Shown here: in pieces, positions 11,875 to 21,857 of the stretch
Position numbering within the stretch: position 1 is the stretch's first letter
How the letters are laid out: every line of letters begins with the position of its first letter
Assembly: GCA_907163345.1 (NCBI GenBank)
Contig: CAJQUN010000141.1
Location: forward strand, 620,001-684,000
Origin: Haberlea rhodopensis
Lineage: Eukaryota; Streptophyta; Magnoliopsida; Lamiales; Gesneriaceae
DNA: 64,000 nt
Direction of reading: 5' to 3'
Made by a program: the position numbers and the translations under genes
Notes under the pieces: generated by a model
The model's database searches: none
What the model was told of the DNA's origin: nothing
What the model saw: the letters and a program-made list of their open reading frames with translations, nothing else

Positions 11875-12021
11875 CATCATGCATTACTCCATAATTAATT
11901 GCATGCAACCATATATGAAAAGAGAACTCTAGCAACATTTATACAACTCATATACACATATATGAATGCTCACATGCGAGCATTGAATGAATAATGTGTA
12001 TCTACTGTATAAGCATGCTAC

Positions 12022-12517
12022 CCAATACCGTCATTGGTACCTCAGCCCTGGAAGCATTTTCAATCAACAGCTCGAACTCAACTCCAGAGCCATTGCTATA
12101 CCTATTCACCTGTCCCAACGAAAACAGCCCCCCACACGGGGTGAGCATACCAATCCACCATTCTATAACTGCAATATCACAATTCATAATTTACAGAATA
12201 TAAAACGGTAAATGCAAAAGATACTCTCTGTATAGTATCGTTATCATGTGGGATCTCCTGTGTTGTTCATGTTCTCACAATAGCCAAACCATCAAATCCC
12301 CAAAGTCAGTTAATCATTTCATTGATTAACTTTACCCATGCTCAAACCTATAATAGAATCAAATGTAATTAAATCATTACTCTAATGATTTACAAACACA
12401 TATATCTCTACCATGATTTCACAATTCCATTACCTCTCACCCTCAACAGCGGCGGCATCATAACCAATGTTCGCTCATAGCGACAACATCCAATCATTGC
12501 GTGCTCCATAGCAGCAC
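12022..12517. repeat. Hairpin cluster in X LTR
   Basis: Perfect small inverted repeats with loops of 3-8 nt: CCAAT/ATTGG (12022-12037), GATACT/AGTATC (12220-12239), GTTAATCA/TGATTAAC (12309-12330), TAAATCATTA/TAATGATTTA (12370-12392), TCGCT/AGCGA (12471-12483) and GTGCT/AGCAC (12501-12517). Confidence 0.75.
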
Positions 12518-12845
12518 CATATGATTCTCAAAACATAACATAATGTTTCCCACATTCATATATTATTCATGCACATGACAATAATATATCTACCATGCTC
12601 GTACGTTACATGTATCTTATGATCTAATAGCAAGAGTCAATCCTTGCACTTGCCCCGAGATCCTGTGAATTATTGCTAAACACCGTTAATAACTCATGAT
12701 TAATTTTGTGCCCACAAGCACATACCCGAGCATGCATACAACCTCATAATACATCATCAACCATGATGATTAACCATTTAAAAGACTCGGGCGAAGCACG
12801 CATCGATTCCATGACCAACCAATATTTTTCACAAAACATGGCCTC

Positions 12846-13045
12846 TCGATCGATCGGCCAAGGGTGCTCGATCGATCGAGAGCCCCATAAAATTTACCAC
12901 CAAAAATCGCCCTCGCTCGATCGATCGCTCAACCTTCTAGATCAATTGAGCTAATTGCTCGATCGATCGAGCACATTGTTCATCGTCGTCAAATTTTGAT
13001 AAAGACACGCAATCGATCGATCCCTCTTGCCGATCGATCGGCGAA
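12846..13045. repeat. CGATCGATCG palindrome array (X LTR)
   Basis: Six GATCGATC-core sites, mostly in the CTCGATCGATCGAG form rather than the GCGATCGATCGC form of most Tekay-like LTRs. Confidence 0.88.
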
Positions 13046-13416
13046 CTGTGGAACAATCAAAAATGGCGTTTTACAAGGTAAAACCCCACAAACTTAATCC
13101 CAACACCTAATACACCCCAAAACCTCAACAAGGAACCATAAATCCTCCACAAAACATAACAACCAAAAATCTCCCAAAATCCAAAATTCAAACCCAACTC
13201 TATACTCGCCCATACCCTACAATACCATAATCAAAACGAAGATAAAAGAGAAGGAAGAATATTACCAAATTATTGGGTCGAGATTCCAGCTCCAACACCG
13301 ATCCCCGTCGATTTTCCTCCTAGGGAGAAAAGAGATGGGAAAAGGGGAAGGGGAGGGAGGTGTGGAGTGAGGGAGAGAGGGGAGAGGGAAAATGATTGAA
13401 CACCGAGTCCACTTGG

Positions 13417-13426
13417 TATTTATATA
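13417..13426 (-). promoter_or_regulatory. Candidate TATA box of X LTR
   Basis: Minus strand reads TATATAAATA, followed downstream by a long CT-rich stretch (13320-13395), a common layout for a retroelement promoter and leader. No transcript evidence. Confidence 0.45.
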
Positions 13427-14476
13427 CTACCAAGGCTCCAAAAACCCGAGTCTCAAATACTCGCATCCTGACTCATTAAAAATCATATGTGTTCAATAAT
13501 TATCTCTCACTCACTATTTTTATTACCAACCTCAAACCAAAGCTCCCCAGATCCCAGATCCCACCACCAATACAAATCCAAGGTTTATCACCTTAATGAG
13601 AATAAATCTCAACCCTTGGCCCCACGACCCCGATACCAGATAAAAATCCTTGGAGCCTCAACACCGTAATTATCTCATAATTACTCCAAATAGAATCCGT
13701 TAAGGATTATAATCACTCCGGGATTGTGACACCCCGAAATTAATTATATGCAATTGGGCATTAATGATGTTTATATGATTAATTATGATGATAATTTATT
13801 TATGTGTTGAAATTAATTATCTTATTGAAATGCTTAGTCACATTGTAGGCGTGACCTGGGGGTTGCATTTCACGGTACATGTTATGCATGTTAGAAAATG
13901 GGGTGTTAACGTGATTTATTTGTATTGGTTGTTAATTATGTGGAAGATATGAATTTAGTGGAAGTTTGTTGCATTTTTTGTAAAATGCTTTTAAAATACC
14001 ATGTTGGGCTATTTTATACATCATGTTAACTTTGGGGTATAATTTTTAATTTAACCTTTATAACCCCTTTACCCCACTATACCCACCTTACTTTACCCAT
14101 CACTTTTAAATCCCCAATTTCACTCTCAAACCCTAACCCACCTCTCATTTTCGATTTTGAGCAAAAGAGGAAGGAGAAATCTTCTCAAAACCTTTGTTTA
14201 TGAGATCTTTGTTAGGATTTGGAGTCCTTAAGAGGTATGGAACCCTTCCTAAAGTTTTTATGATGTTTGGTTTGAGTTTGAAATGGGTTTTGATTGTTTG
14301 AAATGGGTTTATTTTGGGTTGGTATGATTTTTGGATGGGTGTAGGATTTTTAGTTGTTTAATGATGTAAAATGAAGGTTTGAAGTGTTTTTATGTTATTG
14401 GTTTGTTGGTGTAAGTGTTGGAGAAGATGGGGAAGAAAATGTAGTGCAAAAATGGTGTTTTTCCGCGCACAGGCAA

Positions 14477-14666
14477 CGTCGATCGATCGCGCGTTTTTGG
14501 CGATCGATCGCGCGCAACCAGTAGGCGCCAGTAACATTTGGCGATCGATCGCCACATTTGGGCGATCGATCGCGCCAAAATTGGCGATCAATCGCCAATG
14601 ACTAAAAATTTCAGAAACGGCCAGTATGATCTCGCGATCGATCGGGCCTGGGCGGCGATCGATCGC
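14477..14666. repeat. CGATCGATCG palindrome array (T3 5' LTR)
   Basis: Seven sites including one variant, GCGATCAATCGC. The 3' LTR of the same element has eight. Confidence 0.88.
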
Positions 14667-14897
14667 GAGGTGCAAAAATGTGTGTTTTTGATTATTTTTT
14701 GGGATATTTGGATATTGGACTATAATTGGCTACTAATATCGATTTGTATGGTTGTGTAGAACCATCCCAGGTACCCACAACTTCAAGGAGATAAAGTTCT
14801 CCAACGTCTCCACTTTTGGAATTAAGGTAAGTAAGAAACGTACGGGCATCGGACGGTAAACACACTCATATACTATGACTATGCAATGATTGCATAA

Positions 14898-15050
14898 GTA
14901 TTTATGATGTTTATGATGATGATTATGATAAGTAAAGATACGATGATGTCTATGATGAGTAAAGATGATATGACGTTTACGATGATGTTTATGATAAGTG
15001 AAGATGATGTCTATGATGAGTAAATATGCTATGATGTTTATGATGTATGT
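14898..15050 (+). repeat. GATGATG-type tandem zone (T3 5' LTR)
   Basis: Repeated variants of TATGATGATG/TATGATAAGT/TATGATGAGT, also present in the 3' LTR at about 35388-35531. It lies in predicted intron 2. Confidence 0.7.
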
Positions 15051-15753
15051 TAAACTATGTTACTAGAAATGGTAGAATGTCCGGTGGTTGTTATGGGCAA
15101 GCGAGGAAGGTACTTACCGCTGACATAGCTAGCGAGGAGATACATCCGCTATCAAGGTGTAGCTAGGGGTATCACAGTACCGCTATATGTCGAGCGAGGG
15201 GCCAATTGTGCCGCTGTCATAACAGGACCAGGACAGTCACATTTCTAATTAACATTGTTGATTATGAGCATATGTGAAGTATGATTTTAATCATTTATTT
15301 CAAGAACTAATGATTACGTGCATGACTATGAAACAGGGACAACAAAAGTGGGTTAATGCGATTAACCAGGAAGTATATGTTAACGATTATTTTCATGCAT
15401 TTATTTATATGCCATTATTTATGATGTTAAGTAAAGATGTACATGCTCATGATGGGTTGTTCCTGTAGGTACACTTTTGGATTGAAGGGTCGGGTTGAGG
15501 CAGTGAGCTTCGAGGAACATGAAAGAATTTAGGTTACAGGATTTTTGGATAGTCTCTACTCTAGGAGTAGTGTAAATCTATAGCTTTAACATTCATTATC
15601 GAGAATGTAATTAATTAGCTTTTGGAAATTTTATTTTTGGCCTGTAATCCTATTAGCTCAAGGCTACAACCGGAACCCTAAGATGTTATTAATGCATGTT
15701 TAGTCCATAATACATTATTATAATGATGTTAAGGTAGGAAGACCCTACATTAG

Positions 15754-15765
15754 TGGTATCAGAGC
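15754..15765 (+). other. T3 primer-binding site (tRNA-iMet)
   Basis: TGGTATCAGAGC four bases after the LTR end; perfect match to the site in T1, T4, T5 and T7. Confidence 0.9.
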
Positions 15766-15955
15766 AGTGGTTAGAGAACCCGGGAATGAGTGAAGGGTAG
15801 CCTTAGCAATAAGTTGGCTAGGTGCTTCTTTTTAAACATGTTTTTTGCATATGTTGCATATGAAGTATATGACTATTATACTAACATGTTATGTTTTCTA
15901 ACGATGTATTATATGAACTGCTTTTGGGTATTGTTGTTAACCCTTGTCTTGCAGC

Positions 15956-16019
15956 ATGGCAGCAAATGTGGAAGTGGGTGATGCAATTAGTGTTAATGCA
16001 AGTGCTGGGCGTACCAATC
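15956..16019 (+). pseudogene. T3 gag, first fragment
   Basis: Start of Gag (ATG 15956, MAANVEVGDAISVNA) up to the insertion point of element A. The sequence resumes at 21858 after the duplicated CAATC. It aligns with the first codons of T6 gag. Confidence 0.85.
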
Positions 16020-17565
16020 TGACCGCTTTATTTTTAAACAAAAGATATTTCAAAGAATAGTGTGAAGCGATTCTACCGCAAGTGCACGGTTGTCAAGTTT
16101 TAGTATAGTGAAAATTAAGTACGGGTTGTCGAATCCACAGGGACTAACGTATAATTACCAAATAAGATTAATAAGATTATATTTAGCCTACGATTAACAA
16201 ATGTGATTATCTAAAGCAAACTTAAACTAAGAAATGAAACTCAAACAAGAAACAATAAAATGAATGGTTCCGGATATGCGAAGGTAAGTTGCTCAAGAAA
16301 TTTATCAAGCTCTTCGTTCAACTGTGTTATCTTTAATGATTCATTTGAATAAGCAAATTATCAACCAATTGATTCTAAGGGTGAAAGGTTTTCGCTATTA
16401 TTCAATACACTCTCTCGAGCTGTAAAGAAACTAACAATAAATTAAAATAAGTCACTCTCGTGCACCTATTTACTAATTCAAAGTTGCATAAATTTTCAAA
16501 ACCTTATATCTCTAAATCTCTCGATTCCAAGTTCTCACGTATGCGATATCATCTCTCGATCTCAATCATAACATACTTCATGAATTAAAAGAGCGTGTTA
16601 CAACGTTATCTCTCGATCTCGGTTATAACTCTCAGAATCAATCAAAGTTAGCTAGGCTTTGATCTTAACAATCGATTAAATCATGAAAAATAGACATCAA
16701 TACACTCAAACACAATTGAATCACTATATCAAACACAATGATACTAAATCTCAATAAAATAAACTAGAATTGTTTCAAATCAAATACAAAAGAAGTTTAA
16801 TCGTCTCTCGACCTCAAAAACATCAATTGAAAATTAATATGAAATAGATTAAAGTCTAGAAATACGATAAACGGCGGAATGAATCCGTGCGTAGCACCGC
16901 AATCTCTTCTCTTGCTCCTTCCTTGCACTCCGGAATTGATTGGCTTTGGCTCGGACGAAGAACCGAAAGAACGGATCTCCTTGGCGGCGGCTAGGGTTCT
17001 TCTTTGTTCAGAAAACTCGTCTGGTATCGTCCCTCCTTTGGAATGAATCAAATTCACGCTTAAAACCCCCACAATCACGATAAAAAAGGAAAATAAAATC
17101 TTTAGGATTTTGCGTCTCGATCGATCGGAAGGTTTTCTCGATCGATCGGTGCACTGTTCATGCCAGCTTTTGAAACTCACTGTCTCGCTCGATCGATCGA
17201 GATTTTCCACCGATCGATCGAGACTTTAATAAAATTTGCTCTGGAGTCACTGCCTCGCTCGATCGATCGGAAATTTGTACCGATCGATCGAGATTTGAAA
17301 TTCTTTGATGCTCAACTCTCTGCCTGGCTCGATCGATCGAGAGTAAATCTCGATCGATCGAGATTCCGAAAATCTCATTTCCTAAATTTCAGTTCTTTCT
17401 CGCCTCGATTTCGCCCGTTATCTTCATATTGGCTCATTTCTTCCACTTCCGATCTATTTTCCTGAAACAAACGAATAAACACCAAAAAACATAATATCAT
17501 CCAGGAAATAGAACGGAAAGTAGGAAGAATTTATAGTTAAAAACACTCAAAATCTAAGCCTATCA
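16020..17565 (-). repeat. A 3' LTR
   Basis: Starts TGACCGCTTTATTTT and ends CCTATCA on the plus strand; nearly identical to 20312-21857. It carries eight palindrome sites. A 137-codon open stretch at 16797-17210 (minus) recurs in both LTRs, but I see no protein family in it. Confidence 0.9.
17117..17363. repeat. CGATCGATCG palindrome array (A left LTR)
   Basis: Eight sites, mostly CTCGATCGATCGAG or CCGATCGATCGAG. The flanks differ from those in the Tekay-like arrays, so this is the same motif in an unrelated LTR family. Confidence 0.9.
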
Positions 17566-19118
17566 ACTCCCCCAAACTTAGACTTGATCGTCATCGAGCA
17601 AGAAATAAGCTCAAAAAGAAAAGTTAAACTCGATACTAAGCATGAAACATCTTTACAACATACGTAAAATCTCAGAAATCCTACTTACACATCAATAGAA
17701 GTCCTTCAACACTTAACAAGAAGCAATTTCTCCTAAGTTAAACAATACATCGCAACATCGGAACGTGCGTGTGTGCTTTTGTCAAACATGAGTTACATAC
17801 ATATCTTTAAGATCAACATGTGCCATATCAACTCCTAGTCAAGATTACTTTGAACTACTCTACAAATTTACTATCCAGCACTTCTCCACTAATGTAATTA
17901 TTCCCTAGACTTGGATCAACAGGACTTTAAAAGCTTTTAACGTTAGGCCTTTTGGTGTCGGCTCCAAAGAAAAGGTAGGATAGAAGCAAAGAAGAGAGTA
18001 TAATAGAATCAGTTCAAAATCTTCTCACATAATCATTGAGCTTCTCTTCACATTTTCTAGCCTTGGCCACTTTGGGTCTTATTTAACTTTTCTTTTCAAG
18101 GCTTTTTCTCTACATCTTTTCTTTTTCTTTGCTCATTCTTTTGTTCATTTCATTTCTTTCACAATGAACTTCTCAATATATAACAATTTAATGCAATGAA
18201 TGAGATTCATTATACTCTCCTAGGGATGGATGAAATTGTTCTTTTAGGCTCAAACCAAGGTGGGTATAATGAGTTTGCCAAGAATGCCGAATGGGGGTCT
18301 AATCATATGCAATGCATATACCATTCTTTTTCAATAAGGCTCAAAAGGGGACACTAATGAATAATGTATACAAGGTAGGCTTGAAAGGCACAAACGGTCC
18401 AAAGATCGCCTAAATCATCTCCAAGTCTAGTTCTTAATTATAAATTTCACCTCAAAGTGCTTTCACTAAACTGTAGAGTTATCTAAGATACTCAAGACTC
18501 ATCATAGTTAACACAAGTTTTCAATTTAATCAATACATACTTCACTCAATCATGACTCAATAAGTGCTCGAATTATTCCTCAGTTTTTGACATGTAGTAA
18601 CAAATGATATATACAAACAAGTTAAGCATTTCCATGACTCCTATCTAGATGAGGATTAATTTCACCATGTATTACCGTTGCAATTCCAACTCATCAATTC
18701 TCAAGAATAACTCATTTTCTAAATTATTATTATTATTTTTTTTGATAGTGCTCAAGGACGATTCAAGTGACAATTAAACACACAACATGTGGATAAAACA
18801 AGTTAAACACGCAAACCACTCCCCCACTTAACTGAAACATTGTCCTCAATGTTTAAAAGAATCAAAAGGGAAAAAGTAAACTCCCCTGATCAAGACGCTT
18901 GCATGAGGATTGAGGAAGTTTGGCTTTTGAAAGCTCCACTGCTGTAGGGGTTCATCGCTCCACTTGAGTACCTCGCAAAAGAAGGATGCTAGAAAAAAAA
19001 TCGACAAGAAAAAAAAAACAAACTAAATGCAAAATTGAAAATAAAACAAAGCTAATGCAAAAGGATATTCTTGGGTTGCCTCCCAAGAAGCGCTGATTTC
19101 TAGTCATCGGCTTGACCA
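17566..19118. other. Non-coding internal region of element A
   Basis: No coding frame supported. It starts with the polypurine tract (on the minus strand, AAGTTTGGGGGAGT) at 17566-17579 and is AT-rich with pyrimidine runs near 18100-18160. Confidence 0.7.
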
Positions 19119-20135
19119 TCAGAAGCAACCATCAAAGAGCGGTTGCCGCCCATAGTAAGTATCGTATGATACCACTAATGGGTCTTCATTCAGTATGTCC
19201 TCAAGATTGGCCAGATGTCTCCAATGTAAACTCGTCGCTCCAACAACTTTCGTCATGACATAGTGAGCATGGGAGAATGATTCTTGAATTGGCTTCATCT
19301 CATGGATGGCGTAGTGCGGTGAAGTTGGTGGCATCGATGGGGAATACGTATCCACATATGGCACATAACATGCCTCCATCGATGGTTGGATATCAAAGTT
19401 CTCGAAAATCTCATCATCCAACTTCACTCTTGGCTCGTTGTCCCATAGGATCTCCTCAGATGCCTTTTCCACTGTAGGCTCAATAACTTCCATAGGCTCA
19501 ACTTCCCTTGATTCTTCCACATGAGTGGGATCACTCCCCCAAACTTGATTGGTTGAGTGATCATCATCATGTAACCAGGCCTGATTTGTAGATCTCGTCT
19601 CCTCCTCTTGGCAGCTCATTGAGATGGTTTCCACTAGGATTGCTAATTGCTGCTCTAGATGACGTATATAATTGGCCTGTTTCTCTAAACGTTGCTCAGT
19701 TGATGCCATGAGTCTAAATACTATATTCTCTGATTGAGCCGTTCCTTCTACAAAACTATATTTCTTCTCGCCGTGATGCTCAAAGGTTTGGTGCGTATCA
19801 TTAAGGTAGTGAGGCTCTGGTGGGTATTGGTGACTCCAACCTTGCAAGGAAGGATCACAATGCCAGTGGTAATCGAAGTCCGCCATATCGTTGAACAGGT
19901 GTAATACACTGTTCTCATCTCTATCAACCAGGGGACTCCCATTCATCAGTGCTCCTTTGAATACCCATCCTCGTGTCTGTGCATCCAAACCTTTGAAGAA
20001 ATGTTGCAGAAGAGTATAGTTCGAAAAGTTGTGATACCTGAATGTATCTGCCAGTTCATTGAATCTCTCCCACGCCGAATAAAACGGCTCTGAAAATTGT
20101 TGGGCAAATCTTGTGAAGACTTGTTGATGAAGCAT
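19119..20135 (-). CDS. Gag-like protein of element A
   Basis: About 338 residues from MLHQQVFTRFAQQF. The open frame extends upstream to 20231, but those residues are hydrophobic low-complexity translation of AT-rich leader, so the inner Met is preferred. Residues near the N terminus (AWERFNELADTFRYHNFSNY, then LLQHFFKGL) match the capsid-type retrotransposon Gag of the Athila/Tat group. A region with EQQLAILVETI may be a coiled coil. The C-terminal half is acidic and unassigned. No zinc knuckle or protease is visible. It would assemble a particle around element RNA. The frame is intact despite the loss of pol, which could reflect recent insertion or use of Gag in cis. Confidence 0.75.
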   Translation of the reverse strand: MLHQQVFTRFAQQFSEPFYSAWERFNELADTFRYHNFSNYTLLQHFFKGLDAQTRGWVFKGALMNGSPLVDRDENSVLHLFNDMADFDYHWHCDPSLQGWSHQYPPEPHYLNDTHQTFEHHGEKKYSFVEGTAQSENIVFRLMASTEQRLEKQANYIRHLEQQLAILVETISMSCQEEETRSTNQAWLHDDDHSTNQVWGSDPTHVEESREVEPMEVIEPTVEKASEEILWDNEPRVKLDDEIFENFDIQPSMEACYVPYVDTYSPSMPPTSPHYAIHEMKPIQESFSHAHYVMTKVVGATSLHWRHLANLEDILNEDPLVVSYDTYYGRQPLFDGCF

Positions 20136-20287
20136 CACAAGTACCTCGCAATAAAAACAAATAACATACATAAATAAAATAATATTTTTTTTTTCGAAAA
20201 TAACAAAAAGAAAAAGAAAACAAAAACGCAATAATAAAATTGGCTAAATTACAATTAACTAATCTCGTATGATATGATACAGATTAG

Positions 20288-20305
20288 TCCCCGGCAACGA
20301 CTCCA
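20288..20305 (-). other. A primer-binding site (tRNA-Asp-like)
   Basis: Minus strand reads TGGAGTCGTTGCCGGGGA, which matches the complement of plant tRNA-Asp 3' end (TGGCGCCGTTGCCGGGGA) at 16 of 18 positions. This is typical of Athila-type elements and supports the minus orientation. Confidence 0.8.
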
Positions 20306-20311
20306 AAAACT

Positions 20312-21857
20312 AGACCGCTTTATTTTTAAACAAAAGATATTTCAAAGAATAGTGTGAAGCGATTCTACCGCAAGTGCACGGTTGTCAAGTTTTAGTATAG
20401 TGAAAATTAAGTACGGGTTGTCGAATCCACAGGGACTAACGTATAAGTACCAAATAAGATTAATAAGATTATATTTAGCCTACGATTAACAAATGTGATT
20501 ATCTAAAGCAAACTTAAACTAAGAAATGAAACTCAAACAAGAAACAATAAAATGAATGGTTCCGGATATGCGAAGGTAAGTTGCTCAAGAAATTTATCAA
20601 GCTCTTCGTTCAACTGTGTTATCTTTAATGATTCATTTGAATAAGCAAATTATCAACCAATTAATTCTAAGGGTGAAAGGTTTTCGCTATTATTCAATAC
20701 ACTCTCTCGAGCTGTAAAGAAACTAACAATAAATTAAAATAAGTCACTCTCGTGCACCTATTTACTAATTCAAAGTTGCATAAATTTTCAAAACCTTATA
20801 ACTCTAAATCTCTCGATTCCAAGATCTCAGGTATGCGATATCATCTCTCGATCTCAATCATAACATACTTCATGAATTAAAAGAGCGTGTTACAACGTTA
20901 TCTCTCGATCTCGGTTATAAATCTCAGAATCAATCAAAGTTAGCTAGGCTTTGATCTTAACAATCGATTAAATCATGAACAATAGACATCAATACACTCA
21001 AACACAATTGAATCACTATATCAAACACAATGATACTAAATCTCAATAAAATAAACTAGAATTGTTTCAAATCAAATACAAAAGAAGTTTAATCGTCTCT
21101 CGACCTCAAAAACATCAATTGAAAATTAATATGAAATAGATTAAAGTCTTGAAATACGATAAACGGCGGAATGAATCCGTGCGTAGCACCGCAATCTCTT
21201 CTCTTGCTCCTTCCTTGCACTCCGGAATTGATTGGCTTTGGCTCGGACGAAGAACCAGAAGAACGGATCTCCTTGGCGGCGGCTAGGGTTCTTCTTTGTT
21301 CAGAAAACTCGTCTGGTATCGTCCCTCCTTTGGAATGAATCAAATTCACGCTTAAAACCCCCACAATCACGATAAAAAAGGAAAATAAAATCTTCAGGAT
21401 TTTGGGTCTCGATCGATCGGAAGATTTTCTCGATCGATTGGTGGACTGTTCATGCCAGCTTTTGAAACTCACTGTCTCGCTCGATCGATCGAGATTTTCC
21501 ACCGATCGATCGAGACTTTAATAAAATTTGCTCTGGAGTCACTGCCTCGCTCGATCGATCGGAAATTTGTACCGATCGATCGAGACTTGAAATTCTTTGA
21601 TGCTCAACTCTCTGCCTGGCTCGATCGATCGAGAGTAAATCTCGATCGATCGAGATTCCGAAAATCTCATTTCCTAAATTTCAGTTCTTTCTCGCCTCGA
21701 TTTCGCCCGTTATCTTCATATTGGCTCATTTCTTCCACTTCCGATCTATTTTCCTGACACAAACGAATAAACACCAAAAAGCATAATATCATCCAGGAAA
21801 AAGAACGGAAAGTAGGAAGAATTTATAGTTAAAAACACTCAAAATCTAAGCCTATCA
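20312..21857 (-). repeat. A 5' LTR
   Basis: Partner of 16020-17565 with a handful of differences. The terminal TG appears as AG at 20312-20313, a point change at the boundary. Confidence 0.88.
21407..21655. repeat. CGATCGATCG palindrome array (A right LTR)
   Basis: Eight sites at the same positions as in the left LTR; the second has become CGATCGATTGG. Confidence 0.9.

Larger units (their letters stand above)
11657..13724 (-). repeat. X 3' LTR, interrupted by T3
   Basis: Minus-strand LTR that ends (plus-strand left) TGTAAGGACCCCGTGC and begins TGTGATAATCCC. The last bases are displaced to 35763-35769 because T3 inserted here with TSD GGGAT (13720-13724 and 35758-35762). No primer-binding site is on the left, as expected for a 3' LTR. 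It holds a palindrome array, a TATA motif and several perfect small hairpins (12022-12517). The exact LTR start is open: the purine tract lies about 24 bp further in. Confidence 0.72.
13725..15749 (+). repeat. T3 5' LTR
   Basis: LTR of 2,025 bp, TGTGACACCCCG...GACCCTACA, preceded by TSD GGGAT and followed by the primer-binding site. It holds the palindrome array (14477-14666) and a GATGATG-rich tandem zone. The partner LTR at 34193-35757 is shorter through a deletion near 35690, which drops most of the sequence before the LTR end. Confidence 0.9.
14235..15954 (+). promoter_or_regulatory. T3 leader with two predicted introns
   Basis: Donor AAGAG|GTATGG at 14235, acceptor GTGTAG|AACC ending 14759 (intron 1, 525 bp, holds the array), exon 2 14760-14826 (67 nt), donor TAAG|GTAAGT at 14827, acceptor TTGCAG|CATGG ending 15954 (intron 2, 1,128 bp, holds the primer-binding site). 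CTAAT sits 26 nt upstream of the first acceptor AG. Sites are seen; splicing is inferred. Confidence 0.55.
16020..21857 (-). mobile_element. A: gag-only Athila/Tat-like LTR element
   Basis: A complete 5,838-bp minus-strand element with about 1.55-kb LTRs (16020-17565, 20312-21857) and perfect 5-bp TSD CAATC (16015-16019, 21858-21862). It has a tRNA-Asp-like primer-binding site and the purine tract TTTGGGGGAGT next to the left LTR. The single convincing coding region is a Gag-like protein; no protease, RT or integrase is present, so it would depend on another element. It sits inside T3 gag. Confidence 0.9.

Noticed and set aside
16797..17210. A 137-codon frame (again at 21089-21502) as a gene
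   Set aside because: It is present in both LTRs of element A, overlaps the palindrome array, and has no family signature; duplication by the LTR explains its conservation.
19119..20231. Host protein-coding gene
   Set aside because: It lies inside a complete LTR pair with primer-binding site and purine tract, and its N-terminal region matches retrotransposon Gag.
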